A DNA stretch of 64,000 nt, taken from NCBI GenBank assembly GCA_017441505.1, contig JAFRXL010000022.1, positions 27,883 to 91,882 of the forward strand, written 5' to 3'. The DNA comes from Ruminococcus sp. (GTDB taxonomy: Bacteria > Bacillota > Clostridia > Oscillospirales > Ruminococcaceae). Made by a program: the position numbers and the translations under genes. A model generated the notes under the pieces. The model saw only the letters and a program-made list of their open reading frames with translations, made no database searches and was not told where the DNA came from. Of the stretch, positions 29,617 through 38,825 are shown piece after piece; position 1 is the first letter of the stretch; every line of letters begins with the position of its first letter.

Positions 29617-30503
29617 ACCGAAGTCAGCTTTTTTCTGAATGCCGTACCGCTCTTGAAAACAGCGGTATAGATACGGCTCATTTTGATACTCTATGTATCT
29701 TTCAGGATATGCTGGCAGATAAAAATCCGCTTTTCAAGCCGCAGGAAGCAGTTCCGGATGATGCCGAAAAACGCATCCGTGAGCTTATAAAAAAACGCAG
29801 CGAAGGCTATCCGCTGCAATATCTGCTCGGAGAATGGGAGTTCTACGGATACCCCATAAAAGTCGGTGAGGGAGTGCTGATACCACGCCCCGATACCGAA
29901 ACTCTCGTAGATCAGGTACTGGAGATCTGCCGCAAAAACGGTATGACCTCGCCTAAAATCGCCGACCTGTGCAGCGGAAGCGGATGTATCGCTATCGCAT
30001 TGAAAAAGCAGCTCCCCTCTGCTGAGGTGTACTCCGTAGAGCTTTCGGATAAGGCTCTTGGCTACCTCAGAGAGAACATAAAGCTGAACAATGCGGATAT
30101 AACCGTGATAGAGGGAGATGTGCTGAAAAAAGAGACACAGAAGCAGCTCTCCCGCCTCGACATAATCGTGAGCAATCCGCCTTACCTGACCGGTGAGGAA
30201 ATGCGTGAGCTTCAGACAGAAGTCTCACATGAACCCGGTCTTGCACTTTACGGCGGAAACGACGGTCTTGGCTTTTACCGTGCTATCACAGAGTTATGGA
30301 GAAGATCGCTTAAACTTGGCGGATATATCGCCTATGAATTTGGTGAAGACCAGCATGATGCAGTTAAAAAGATACTTACTGCAAATTCATTTGATAATAT
30401 ACAGTTCTGCCGTGACGGCGGAGGGATAATACGAACAGCAGCAGCACAGAAAATAGCAGACGGTATCCCGAGATTTATCGATACCTCGATGCAGTGCAGC
30501 TGA
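29610..30503 (+). CDS. prmC: Release factor glutamine methyltransferase PrmC
   Basis: Methylates the GGQ glutamine of RF1/RF2 using S-adenosylmethionine, which speeds translation termination. 297 aa with the family's GEWEFYG and RPDTE region, the SAM pocket IADLCSGSGCIAIAL, and the NPPY motif (IVSNPPYL) that holds the glutamine. Start is GTG at 29610 directly behind a strong AAGGAGGAGG; it overlaps the previous gene by 7 nt. Confidence 0.95.
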   Translation: MVNRSQLFSECRTALENSGIDTAHFDTLCIFQDMLADKNPLFKPQEAVPDDAEKRIRELIKKRSEGYPLQYLLGEWEFYGYPIKVGEGVLIPRPDTETLVDQVLEICRKNGMTSPKIADLCSGSGCIAIALKKQLPSAEVYSVELSDKALGYLRENIKLNNADITVIEGDVLKKETQKQLSRLDIIVSNPPYLTGEEMRELQTEVSHEPGLALYGGNDGLGFYRAITELWRRSLKLGGYIAYEFGEDQHDAVKKILTANSFDNIQFCRDGGGIIRTAAAQKIADGIPRFIDTSMQCS

Positions 30504-30522
30504 CCATATGGAGGGATAGTTA

Positions 30523-31710
30523 ATGGCAAAAAAAGAACTTGCTAAAAAAGCTACCGTGGTACGTGTTACCACTAAAGAGGATAAAAAGTCTGCTTTGGAC
30601 GGTGCTCTGAAACAGATTGAGAAAAAATACGGTGCAGGAGCTGTAATGCGTCTTGGTCAGACAAAGGCTCTCAACGTTGATGCTATACCTACAGGCTCTA
30701 TGACACTTGATATGGCTCTGGGTATAGGCGGTGTTCCGAGAGGACGTATCGTTGAGATATACGGACCTGAAAGCTCCGGTAAGACCACAGTTGCTCTTTC
30801 AATAATAGCTCAGGCACAGAAAATGGACGGCGAAGTCGCTTTTATAGACGTTGAGCACGCTCTTGACCCTGTATATGCCAAAGCTCTTGGAGTAAACATC
30901 GACAACCTCCTCGTTTCTCAGCCGGACAGCGGTGAACAGGCTCTCGAAATTGCTGAGGCACTTATCCGCTCCGGTGCTATCGACGTAATAGTACTCGACT
31001 CAATTGCCGCTATGACTACCCGTGCTGAAATAGACGGCGAAATGGGCGACCTTCACGTAGGTCAGCTTGCAAGACTTATGTCACAGGCTATGAGAAAGCT
31101 CACATCAGCTATCTCAAAGTCCAACTGCGTAGCTATTTTCATAAATCAGGTACGTGAGAAGATAGGCGTTATGTACGGCAACCCTGAGACTACTCCGGGC
31201 GGAAGAGCTTTGAAATTCTATGCATCTGTCCGTATCGAGGTAAGAAAGGGCGAGGTAATAAAATCCGGCAACGAGATAATCGGTGCTGATACAAAGTGTA
31301 AGGTCGTAAAGAACAAGGTAGCTCCGCCATTCAAGGAGTGCCATTTCGACATGATGTACGGTCAGGGAATCTCCAGAACAGGCGAAGTCCTCGACCTTGC
31401 CGTAGAACTCGACATAATCAAGAAGGGTGGCTCGTGGTTCAGCTATAAGGACCAGAAACTCGGTCAGGGACGTGATAACGTCAAGGAGCTTCTCAAAAAT
31501 GACGAGGCTCTCATGAAGGAGATAGAGGAGCAGATACTCGCTCGCAAGGACGAGATACTCAATGCTCCGCCTAAGAAGGACAAAAAGGCTAAGGATGCCG
31601 CTGAAGATAATACTTCCGGTGAAGAGACCGCTGAAAAGCCTGCATCATCTGACGACATCCTTGCTGATATAGACGAGGATTTTGAGGAGTTTACTCCTGC
31701 TGAAGAATAA
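30523..31710 (+). CDS. recA: Recombinase RecA
   Basis: 395 aa. Walker [13 protein letters not shown]-type segment and the L2 loop region ([22 protein letters not shown]) are all intact. The C-terminal tail (about 345-395) is long and very acidic, with Glu/Asp runs. It catalyses homologous pairing and helps LexA self-cleavage. No clear LexA box was found in the short space before it, so SOS control may come from further upstream or be absent. recX follows, overlapping by one base. Confidence 0.97.
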   Translation: MAKKELAKKATVVRVTTKEDKKSALDGALKQIEKKYGAGAVMRLGQTKALNVDAIPTGSMTLDMALGIGGVPRGRIVEIYGPESSGKTTVALSIIAQAQKMDGEVAFIDVEHALDPVYAKALGVNIDNLLVSQPDSGEQALEIAEALIRSGAIDVIVLDSIAAMTTRAEIDGEMGDLHVGQLARLMSQAMRKLTSAISKSNCVAIFINQVREKIGVMYGNPETTPGGRALKFYASVRIEVRKGEVIKSGNEIIGADTKCKVVKNKVAPPFKECHFDMMYGQGISRTGEVLDLAVELDIIKKGGSWFSYKDQKLGQGRDNVKELLKNDEALMKEIEEQILARKDEILNAPPKKDKKAKDAAEDNTSGEETAEKPASSDDILADIDEDFEEFTPAEE

Positions 31711-32336
31711 TGGAGATAACTTCTCTTACCAGATACAAAGGCTCTACATTTGAGGTCGAGCTGGACTATCAGCGAAAAATATATCTTCATGCCGATATTA
31801 TCCACGACCATTCACTGCGTCAGGGCACTCAGCTTGAACGTGATGAACTTAAAAAGATAATATACGCTTCTAACTTCCGGCGAGCTTATCAGAGGGCTCT
31901 GTATCTGCTCGACTACAGAGATCACTCAAGAAAAGAGATGTACGATAAGCTCATAGGTACCTATAAGAGCGAGGCACTTTGCTCTGCTGTGCTTGATAAG
32001 CTGGAAGAGAACCGCTTTATCGATGACGAAAGATATGCCGAGAATATGGCGAGAAAGCTTGTCGTTTCAAAGAGATTCGGCAGACGCAGAGCTCTCCGTG
32101 AGCTTGTACAGAAAGGTATCGGACGCTTTACCGCCGAGGACGCTTTAGCTGAGTATGACGATACTTTCTCTGAAAATCTAAGTGAAATGCTCGAAACAAA
32201 GTATTCACGCTATCTCGGTGACCCTACTGACAGAAAATCAATAGAAAAAGTAAAAAGCTCACTTGTACGGTACGGCTACAGCTTTGATGAAATAAACCGT
32301 GCCGTAAAGGGATATTTTGAAAATATGGAAAGATGA
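31710..32336 (+). CDS. recX: RecX, regulator of RecA
   Basis: 208 aa, helical three-repeat RecX pattern with the segments ALYLLDYRDHSRKEM, VLDKLEENRFIDDERYAENMARKL and RRALRELVQKGI. RecX binds RecA filaments and limits their growth. Its start codon shares a base with the recA stop, so it should be made at a low fixed ratio to RecA. Confidence 0.93.
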   Translation: MEITSLTRYKGSTFEVELDYQRKIYLHADIIHDHSLRQGTQLERDELKKIIYASNFRRAYQRALYLLDYRDHSRKEMYDKLIGTYKSEALCSAVLDKLEENRFIDDERYAENMARKLVVSKRFGRRRALRELVQKGIGRFTAEDALAEYDDTFSENLSEMLETKYSRYLGDPTDRKSIEKVKSSLVRYGYSFDEINRAVKGYFENMER

Positions 32337-32350
32337 TGGAGGAACAACAA

Positions 32351-33679
32351 ATGCCTATAAAGGTTGGAATGGTTTCACTTGGCTGCTCTAAGAATCTTGT
32401 GGATTCCGAGAGAATGCTCTTCAAACTCAAAAGCAGAGGGTATCAGCTGGTAACAGAGCCCGGACTTGCTGATGTTGCAGTAGTCAATACCTGCGGCTTT
32501 ATAAAGTCGGCTAAAGAAGAAGCCATAGAAACTATACTTGAACTTGGAAAGCTGAAAGAAGACGGTACTCTCAAAAAAATCATTATCACCGGCTGCCTTG
32601 TTGAAAGATACAAGGAAGAAACTGCCGAGCTTTTTCCGGAGGCTGATGCCGTTATCGGAATAGGCAATAACAAGGACATTATCGACGTTCTCGACCATGT
32701 CCTTGCAGGCGAAAAATATATAAACTTCGCCCCTAAGCTCGACGCTGAGCTTACCGGCGAGAGAATAATATCAACTCTGCCTTTCTTTACCTATCTTAAA
32801 GTAGCGGAGGGATGCAGTAACTGCTGCACCTACTGTGCTATACCTATGATAAGAGGTAAATTCCGCAGCGTTCCTATGGATGATGTGGTAAAGGAAGCTG
32901 AATTCCTTGCAGAGCACGGTGTTACCGAGCTTGTTGTCATAGCTCAGGATACCTCCCGATACGGTGAGGATATTTACGGCACTTCAAAGCTCCCTGAGCT
33001 TCTCAGAAGGCTCTGCAAAATAGACGGTCTTAAATGGATAAGAACTCTCTACTGCTACCCTGAGCGTATCACTGACGAGCTCCTTGATACTATCGCTTCT
33101 GAGGAAAAACTGGTCAAGTACCTTGAGATCCCTATCCAGCACTGCGACGGCGATATACTCCGGAGGATGAACCGCTGGGGTGACGAAGAACAGCTCGAAG
33201 CTCTGTTCAGCCATATCCGTGAGAAGATACCGGGAGTAGTCCTGCGTACTACCCTTATAACCGGCTTCCCGGGCGAAACTGAGGAGCAGTTCAATAAGCT
33301 CGCAGAATTCGTACAGCGTGTCCGCTTCGACAGGCTCGGCTGCTTTGCTTACTCCCGTGAGGAGGGCACTAAATCTTATGATTTTCCCGACCAGATAGAC
33401 GAGGAGACTGCTGCTCACAGAGCTGATATAATAATGGAACAGCAGATGCTCATAAGTGCTGAAAATAACGAAAAGCTCCTCGGCAAAGAGTTTGAAGCCG
33501 TTGTTGAGGGCTTTGATAAATTCGGAGAGTGCTGGTTCGGAAGAACTGTTCTCGATGCTCCGGATATTGACGGAAAAGTATTCTTCACATCATCTGAACC
33601 GCTTGAAATAGGCAGCTATGTAAAGATCCGCATAAGCGATACACTTGATTATGATCTGATAGGAGAGGTGATAGAATAA
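32351..33679 (+). CDS. rimO: Ribosomal protein S12 methylthiotransferase RimO
   Basis: 442 aa from ATG 32351, which has GGAGG at 8 nt and gives the usual N-terminus. UPF0004 domain with GCSKNLVDSE, NTCGF and TGC cysteines; radical-SAM motif CSNCCTYCAIP near 160; and a C-terminal TRAM-like domain. It adds a methylthio group to an Asp of ribosomal protein S12. It lies between recX and pgsA, overlapping the latter by one base. This order is usual in Clostridia. Confidence 0.95.
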   Translation: MPIKVGMVSLGCSKNLVDSERMLFKLKSRGYQLVTEPGLADVAVVNTCGFIKSAKEEAIETILELGKLKEDGTLKKIIITGCLVERYKEETAELFPEADAVIGIGNNKDIIDVLDHVLAGEKYINFAPKLDAELTGERIISTLPFFTYLKVAEGCSNCCTYCAIPMIRGKFRSVPMDDVVKEAEFLAEHGVTELVVIAQDTSRYGEDIYGTSKLPELLRRLCKIDGLKWIRTLYCYPERITDELLDTIASEEKLVKYLEIPIQHCDGDILRRMNRWGDEEQLEALFSHIREKIPGVVLRTTLITGFPGETEEQFNKLAEFVQRVRFDRLGCFAYSREEGTKSYDFPDQIDEETAAHRADIIMEQQMLISAENNEKLLGKEFEAVVEGFDKFGECWFGRTVLDAPDIDGKVFFTSSEPLEIGSYVKIRISDTLDYDLIGEVIE

Positions 33680-34263
33680 TGAATCTTCCAAATAAACTTA
33701 CATTATTAAGAGTGCTTCTGATACCATTCTTCCTGCTGTTTATGTATATCGGCATCCCGTTCCATTACGGACTTGCTCTGATACTCTTTGCAGCAGCATC
33801 TATAACCGATGCACTCGACGGAAAAATCGCAAGAAAACACAATCTTGTAACCAATTTCGGCAAATTCCTCGACCCTCTTGCTGATAAGGTGCTGGTAATC
33901 TCTGCTCTTACAGTCTTTGTTGAAAATAAGGACGTTAGTATGAGTGCTATACCGCTGATTATCATAATCGCAAGAGAATTCATGGTATCCGGTCTGAGAC
34001 TTCTTGCTGCTGACAGCGGAATAGTCGTTGCAGCCGGTATCTGGGGAAAGCTGAAAACCGCATTCACTATGGTGACTATAGTTGGCATACTCCTCTGGCT
34101 CAGTATTTACCACGACTTTGATCTCGGTATCTCTTGCTCAGTAAAGGACGCTGTAGAAAATATCATCGTACCTGTTCTTATATGGATCTCAACAGCTCTG
34201 ACTATCATATCAGGTGCTGTATACCTCAAAGGATATTGGCATCTCATTGATTCAGATAAGTAA
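33679..34263 (+). CDS. pgsA: CDP-diacylglycerol-glycerol-3-phosphate 3-phosphatidyltransferase
   Basis: Makes phosphatidylglycerol phosphate from CDP-diacylglycerol; membrane enzyme. 194 aa with the full CDP-alcohol phosphotransferase motif (DALDGKIAR, then GKFLDPLADK) and about five to six hydrophobic helices. Start codon shares a base with the rimO stop. Confidence 0.94.
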   Translation: MNLPNKLTLLRVLLIPFFLLFMYIGIPFHYGLALILFAAASITDALDGKIARKHNLVTNFGKFLDPLADKVLVISALTVFVENKDVSMSAIPLIIIIAREFMVSGLRLLAADSGIVVAAGIWGKLKTAFTMVTIVGILLWLSIYHDFDLGISCSVKDAVENIIVPVLIWISTALTIISGAVYLKGYWHLIDSDK

Positions 34264-34293
34264 GGATTCCCCGACCTTTGAAGGAGGTTAAAA

Positions 34294-34677
34294 ATGAAAC
34301 ACTGTGCCGGACAGATAAAATATCTGGTTGCTATCAAAGAACTCATGGATGTGGACGAATATGTCCGCTGTGTAAACATCTCAAGACATCTTGGAGTCTC
34401 AAGACCAAGCGTCAGCAAAATGCTCCGCTGCCTTGCCAATTCCGGACTTGTTTATGAGGATTTCTGCAACAGCGTTGTCCTTACACCAGAAGGCGAAAAA
34501 GCCGTAAAGGATATATTCTCATCCTATAAAGAAGTTTACACCTTCTTCCATAACTTCCTGAAGCTTCCGGAACATGAAGCTCACGAACAGGCTGTAAAGT
34601 TCATCACGGATTTCCCAAAAGAGACCTGTGAACGTCTTAAAGTTCTTGTAAAAAGAACTCTTAAAAAGAAAGTATAA
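34294..34677 (+). CDS. DtxR/MarR-like winged-helix regulator
   Basis: 127 aa. The helix-turn-helix region (NISRHLGVSRPSVSKMLRCLANSGLVYED) resembles the DtxR/MntR family, and the following part keeps a short dimerisation helix (HEAHEQAVKFI) with His residues that could bind metal. It is shorter than full DtxR, lacking the SH3-like domain, as in MntR. The metal and targets are not visible; manganese or iron is the family expectation. GGAGG precedes the start. Confidence 0.8.
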   Translation: MKHCAGQIKYLVAIKELMDVDEYVRCVNISRHLGVSRPSVSKMLRCLANSGLVYEDFCNSVVLTPEGEKAVKDIFSSYKEVYTFFHNFLKLPEHEAHEQAVKFITDFPKETCERLKVLVKRTLKKKV

Positions 34678-34678
34678 G

Positions 34679-34717
34679 AAAAACTCTCCTTTCAGTTGAT
34701 TTGAAAGGAGAGTTTTT
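34679..34717. terminator. Bidirectional terminator
   Basis: Perfect 16-bp stem (34679-34694 with 34702-34717), loop of 7, with A-run on the left and T-run on the right. It serves the DtxR-like gene on the plus strand and the anti-sigma-like gene on the minus strand. Confidence 0.95.
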
Positions 34718-34718
34718 C

Positions 34719-35636
34719 TTAGTATTTATATCCATATGCATCATATAATATAGAGCTTATAGCAGCATCTATCTGCATTTGGTCAGACTGCAATGCAAGA
34801 AGAAGCTCACGAGAGTTTCCTGATTTATCCTTGAACCTTTGTCTGTTCCCGTTTCTGTCAGTAATATCGAGTATTCCGAACTGGTCATAAAGCTCATATT
34901 CCATGAAAGTACCGTCCTTATAGTATACTCTTAATATGAATCCACCGCCTTCAAATCCGATTTCTTCGTATTCATCTGAAAGCTCAAATCTGTTTACCAT
35001 GTCAAGATTTCTGTCGGACTGTTCTTTATCACAGTTTATCCAGAAGGAAAAACGCTCTTTTAAAAACGCATTACCATATTTTACACAGGCTATATCCGGA
35101 TCACCGGCATAAGAATAATCTTTAAGAACCTGAAACAATCCATCCTCTAAACTATAATAGTATTCAAACGGCAAAACAGTTTCATCAGGATATGTTTGAT
35201 CTGTCACCGTTTGTTCAGTCTCGTCTGTTTCAGTTGTGGTGACTATTACCGATGAAGTAGTTTCAGTTAAAACAGCAGGAGCTGTTGAAGCCTTAGTGGT
35301 CGTGATATTTTTGCTGCTGGCAGTAGTTTCAACTACTTTATCATTTTTTCTGTTCTCATAGGTTATTGACGTGCTTACTATTGCAGCTTCATTCATCTGA
35401 GTAGTAGTCTCAGGCGGAACTATCAAATTATCATCTCCACCATTATTGTTGTTTTTTTCGTTATAGAAGTGAATAAGCATAGCCGCAGTTATCACCGTTG
35501 CCGCAGCTGCACCTATAACAGCTGTCCGTATAAGACGTATCTTCGCTTTATAGCTTATTACAGACACTGTTGCAGCTTCATTAATAAGCTCGTCATCAAT
35601 ATTTTCAAGTCCCTTATCAAGCAATTCTTTTTTCAT
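34719..35636 (-). CDS. Single-pass membrane partner of the ECF sigma factor (anti-sigma-like)
   Basis: 305 aa. A short cytosolic N-terminus of about 45 residues, one helix (about 49-67), then a Thr/Ser-rich outside segment and a folded C-terminal domain. The ATG is one base beyond the sigma-factor stop and uses AAGGAG inside that gene, so production is coupled. This layout matches anti-sigma factors that hold an ECF sigma at the membrane, but no zinc-binding anti-sigma motif (HxxxCxxC) is visible. I infer the role from layout only. Confidence 0.7.
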   Translation of the reverse strand: MKKELLDKGLENIDDELINEAATVSVISYKAKIRLIRTAVIGAAAATVITAAMLIHFYNEKNNNNGGDDNLIVPPETTTQMNEAAIVSTSITYENRKNDKVVETTASSKNITTTKASTAPAVLTETTSSVIVTTTETDETEQTVTDQTYPDETVLPFEYYYSLEDGLFQVLKDYSYAGDPDIACVKYGNAFLKERFSFWINCDKEQSDRNLDMVNRFELSDEYEEIGFEGGGFILRVYYKDGTFMEYELYDQFGILDITDRNGNRQRFKDKSGNSRELLLALQSDQMQIDAAISSILYDAYGYKY

Positions 35637-35637
35637 A

Positions 35638-36189
35638 TCATAAACTCTCCTTTTCAAGAAATTTCCGCAACTTTCCTCTCATACGGAATAATATCTGCTT
35701 TACAGAGCTTTCGCTCAACAGATATTTCTCAGAGATTTCATGCACTGAATCATAGTACCAATATCTGCGTATAAACACTATCCTGTCACGTTGCTTCTGA
35801 GTACGGAGAAAACGGGATATTATTTCTCCAAGCTCTTTTGCGTCACATATATCCTCAACATTCTCGTCAGAAGAGATACAATCTGCAAGCTCATCCAAAG
35901 AAACAAGAACCTCAGGATTTCTCTTCTGTGCGTTGTTATACTCATACTTTTTTAAAGCAAGGTTACGCATTATTCGGCAAATAAATGCAGGGAAATATTT
36001 AGGCTTATGCGAAGGCATAGAATTCCATGCCGCAAGGTAGGTATCATTAAGACATTCCTCTGAATCAGAATGATCTTTAAGTATGTTATCCGCAATATGC
36101 AAACATAGAGACTTATATTTTATATCAGTCTCAGATATAGCTCTTTCGGAACGTTCCCAGAACAAATCTATTATCTCCTTATCTTCCAC
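35638..36189 (-). CDS. ECF-family RNA polymerase sigma factor
   Basis: 183 aa with sigma region 2 (SEECLNDTYLAAWNS) and sigma region 4 (VHEISEKYLLSESSVKQILFRMRGKL). The start is GTG at 36189 behind a GGGGGG site. Coupled to the membrane protein that follows. Its regulon probably includes its own operon, given the ECF-like promoter upstream. Confidence 0.93.
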   Translation of the reverse strand: MEDKEIIDLFWERSERAISETDIKYKSLCLHIADNILKDHSDSEECLNDTYLAAWNSMPSHKPKYFPAFICRIMRNLALKKYEYNNAQKRNPEVLVSLDELADCISSDENVEDICDAKELGEIISRFLRTQKQRDRIVFIRRYWYYDSVHEISEKYLLSESSVKQILFRMRGKLRKFLEKESL

Positions 36190-36213
36190 ATTGTTCCCCC
36201 CTTCATAAATATA

Positions 36214-36275
36214 ATACGGAATTGCATTATACAGGTTACAAATTAATTATTACTCACAAAGCTAAACTTTGTCAA
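36214..36275 (-). promoter_or_regulatory. Tandem promoters of the sigma operon (vegetative and ECF-like)
   Basis: Minus strand. A vegetative pair TTGACA (270-275 within this kb) and TAATAA at 17 nt is followed by an ECF-like pair. The latter is TGTAACC (36234-36240), a 15-nt spacer and CGTAT (36214-36218), close to ECF promoters with AAC in the -35 and CGT in the -10. This would give basal plus self-amplified expression. Confidence 0.5.
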
Positions 36276-36280
36276 GAGAA

Positions 36281-36315
36281 AAACCGCTCCTGCCATTTCT
36301 GACAGGAGCGGTTTT
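36281..36315 (-). terminator. Terminator of the ABC/HlyD operon
   Basis: Stem AAACCGCTCCTG (36281-36292) with CAGGAGCGGTTT (36303-36314); on the minus strand it is followed by a T-run. It ends the minus-strand operon coming from 43.6 kb. Between it and 36425 I see nothing else. Confidence 0.9.
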
Positions 36316-36424
36316 CGCTAAGGAGGTTTGGTATTTATTTGCGAAGACAACTTGAGTTAATACATCCGCTCCGCTCTGAAATGGGAAGGGAGTTTATGGG
36401 CGAAGAGGATAGGAGTGAGGCGAA

Positions 36425-38788
36425 TTATGCCTGCTCACTAAGGAGAATAGAAGCTCTGCTCTGTATCATATCAGCAGCAGCCTGAGCTGTTTTTTCTCCG
36501 GCAAAATAAGCTTTCATTTCTTCGTTGATTATCTTCATAATGTCTAACGGCAAATCAGACTTGATCATATCTATATCCTTGATATAGTTCATAAGAGTAT
36601 TTTTTTCATCTTCTGTAAGAGGAGGTACGTTTATTTCCTTACCATTGACAAACATAATACGGTCAATTTCCTGTTTCTTACCATCGTCATCTATGTAATA
36701 ATCCTTTTTAGTGGAATCTTCCGCTCTTTTCTCGAAAGCAGATATTAGTGCAGGGAATGAACAGTATATCTGATCGGTCTGAGCTCCTTCATCAAAGAAA
36801 GTTTTTATCAGCTTCCAGCATTCCTCTTTTGCAGGTGAGCTTTCAAGGATAGCACAATAACTTTCTGCCTGAAGCACACCGCCGTTGCTGCCTTTATCAG
36901 AAGGATAGCCGACTAAAGATATATCCTCGTTGAATGTAACTTTTTTCATGTCATTATATTCTTTTATGTCACCGATATTCCAATCATAAAGCAGAGCCTT
37001 ATCGTTGATGTATTTCAGTTCCTCTTCTTTCATGTAATTTTCCCAGTCTTCTTCTGTAAAGTTATCTGTATTCAATTGACTGTCTGCCGGCTTTTCCGGA
37101 AATTGATTGCAGAATTCAAGCATTTCTGCAAATTCAGGGTCGTTAAAGCTGCAAGTACCTTTATCGAGATCAATAAACTTATCTGCTGCTGAATACAATA
37201 ATGTACCAAAGACATTTTCCTTTGAGTCATATCCTGTAAGCTCAGCACCCTCAGGAAGTTTTTCATAAGCTGCCTTCATATCTTCAAAAGTCCAGCCCTG
37301 CTTATCTGAATATTTTTTCTTGCAGACTAAAGTATTAACATAGAATGAAGGAACAAGTCCGACCAGCTTTCCGTTTACTTCACCCAATTTAAGAGCAGAA
37401 GGCATTAACTTGTCTTTATTCAGCTCAGTATCTTTTTGCATCAATTCATAAAAATCGACTAATGCACCTTTTTTTGCAAGCAATTTAAGTGTGCTTCTTG
37501 AATTTATTATCATCATATCAGGAGCATTACCGGCAATAATATCCTTTTTGAGCTGCTCTTCACCGGTATTGGCAAGGTAATTATCGCCCTCGCTGTAATC
37601 GTTATACTTCCCGTAATCTATGAGCTTTATTCGATAATCTTTACTTGCCTTGTTGAAATCAGTTACCTTTTGTGATACTTCCTCAGAAGAGTACATAACG
37701 GCTAATTTGATAACCTTTGTGTTTTTAAGTTCAGACACATCACGCTGTGTAAGACGGCTCAAAGTGCAATCATTATTGACTATTATAAAATCGCCGTTTT
37801 CAAGCGGTATAGCCTTCATTACCATTCCCGAACTAATATCAGAGTCAACCCAGTTAACTACTTCTTCTGCATTGCCGTCTTTTATTTTGAATATACCGGC
37901 ACCATTTTTAACATAGAGTGTATCCGGTTCGTTTCCGGCTATCATCTCATAGATACCGCCTTCAATATTGGTCACATCTATAGGCTCTCCGTCTTCTTCT
38001 AAAGTACTGCTGTTATAAGTATGTATTTTTGTGCTGTCATCACCATATTTCAGAACGTTTAATTTATTGTCGCTATTCAGTACCATGCTGTCTATGCTTT
38101 CATTTTGGTCGAGCTTCTTTTCCTTTACGACCTTTCCTGATCTATCCAGAACGATAAGATATGTAGAAGAATTTATAAGAATATTCCCGTCACTAAGAGA
38201 CTCGATGCCGTATATATTCACCCGTTCTTCATCTTCTTTATATTTTTTCAGATCGATCTCTGCCGCATTGCCTACAGCATTTCCGTCAAAATCGAAGGTA
38301 TAAAGTTTATAGCTTTCTTTTGAAGCTTTTTCCATAGCTTCATAATCGAAGTTCCTGTAATCGAAATCAGGATCTTCAAAGTCCGGAAGCTTGAAATCGC
38401 CGTAATCCGTTATATCAGCAATAACTGTGATATTGCCGTCATTTCCGGCAGTAACTATAGGGTTTACATAACCGTTTTCAGGCTTATCTATTTTCAGGTT
38501 TAATTCCTTTGCAGCTGTTGCATCTTTATTTACCACATATAATTTAACGTTTTCGTTCTTATATCCTTTTAATAACATTTCTCCCGAACTATTGATATAC
38601 TCTGCGGTCTCAAAATAATCAGCATCAATGTTAAGATCGATGTCTACCGAACGATATGAGTTGTGGATAAGCTGGTCTGCTGTCTGTAGCTCTTTAGCTT
38701 CTTTAGATTTTCCGCATGATACTGCTGTTGTACCTATAGCCATAGCTGAGGCAATTGCTGAGACCCTTTTTAATAAATTCCTGTTCAT
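36425..38788 (-). CDS. Extracellular solute-binding lipoprotein fused to a propeller-like N-terminus
   Basis: 787 aa. Lipobox TAVSC (about residue 25). The second half (about 375-780) is a family 1-type solute-binding protein fold, with an AGNAPDMMIINS ligand-region motif, VPSFYVNTLVCKKK, a WTFEDMKAAYEKLP segment, and a final helix. The first half (about 45-360) has repeated Asp-Gly beta-turn segments such as SDGNILINSSTYLIVLD, like a beta-propeller. Usual binding proteins are 400-550 aa, so this is an enlarged form. It is the last gene of a minus-strand operon with two sugar-type permeases. Substrate unknown. Confidence 0.85.
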   Translation of the reverse strand: MNRNLLKRVSAIASAMAIGTTAVSCGKSKEAKELQTADQLIHNSYRSVDIDLNIDADYFETAEYINSSGEMLLKGYKNENVKLYVVNKDATAAKELNLKIDKPENGYVNPIVTAGNDGNITVIADITDYGDFKLPDFEDPDFDYRNFDYEAMEKASKESYKLYTFDFDGNAVGNAAEIDLKKYKEDEERVNIYGIESLSDGNILINSSTYLIVLDRSGKVVKEKKLDQNESIDSMVLNSDNKLNVLKYGDDSTKIHTYNSSTLEEDGEPIDVTNIEGGIYEMIAGNEPDTLYVKNGAGIFKIKDGNAEEVVNWVDSDISSGMVMKAIPLENGDFIIVNNDCTLSRLTQRDVSELKNTKVIKLAVMYSSEEVSQKVTDFNKASKDYRIKLIDYGKYNDYSEGDNYLANTGEEQLKKDIIAGNAPDMMIINSRSTLKLLAKKGALVDFYELMQKDTELNKDKLMPSALKLGEVNGKLVGLVPSFYVNTLVCKKKYSDKQGWTFEDMKAAYEKLPEGAELTGYDSKENVFGTLLYSAADKFIDLDKGTCSFNDPEFAEMLEFCNQFPEKPADSQLNTDNFTEEDWENYMKEEELKYINDKALLYDWNIGDIKEYNDMKKVTFNEDISLVGYPSDKGSNGGVLQAESYCAILESSPAKEECWKLIKTFFDEGAQTDQIYCSFPALISAFEKRAEDSTKKDYYIDDDGKKQEIDRIMFVNGKEINVPPLTEDEKNTLMNYIKDIDMIKSDLPLDIMKIINEEMKAYFAGEKTAQAAADMIQSRASILLSEQA

Positions 38789-38825
38789 GGTAATGTCCTT
38801 TCTATAATAAACTTTCTTTTGTTAT

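Noticed and set aside
30490-30530. LexA/SOS box before recA
   Set aside because: The 19-nt gap and the end of prmC show no clear GAAC-N4-GTTC type palindrome.
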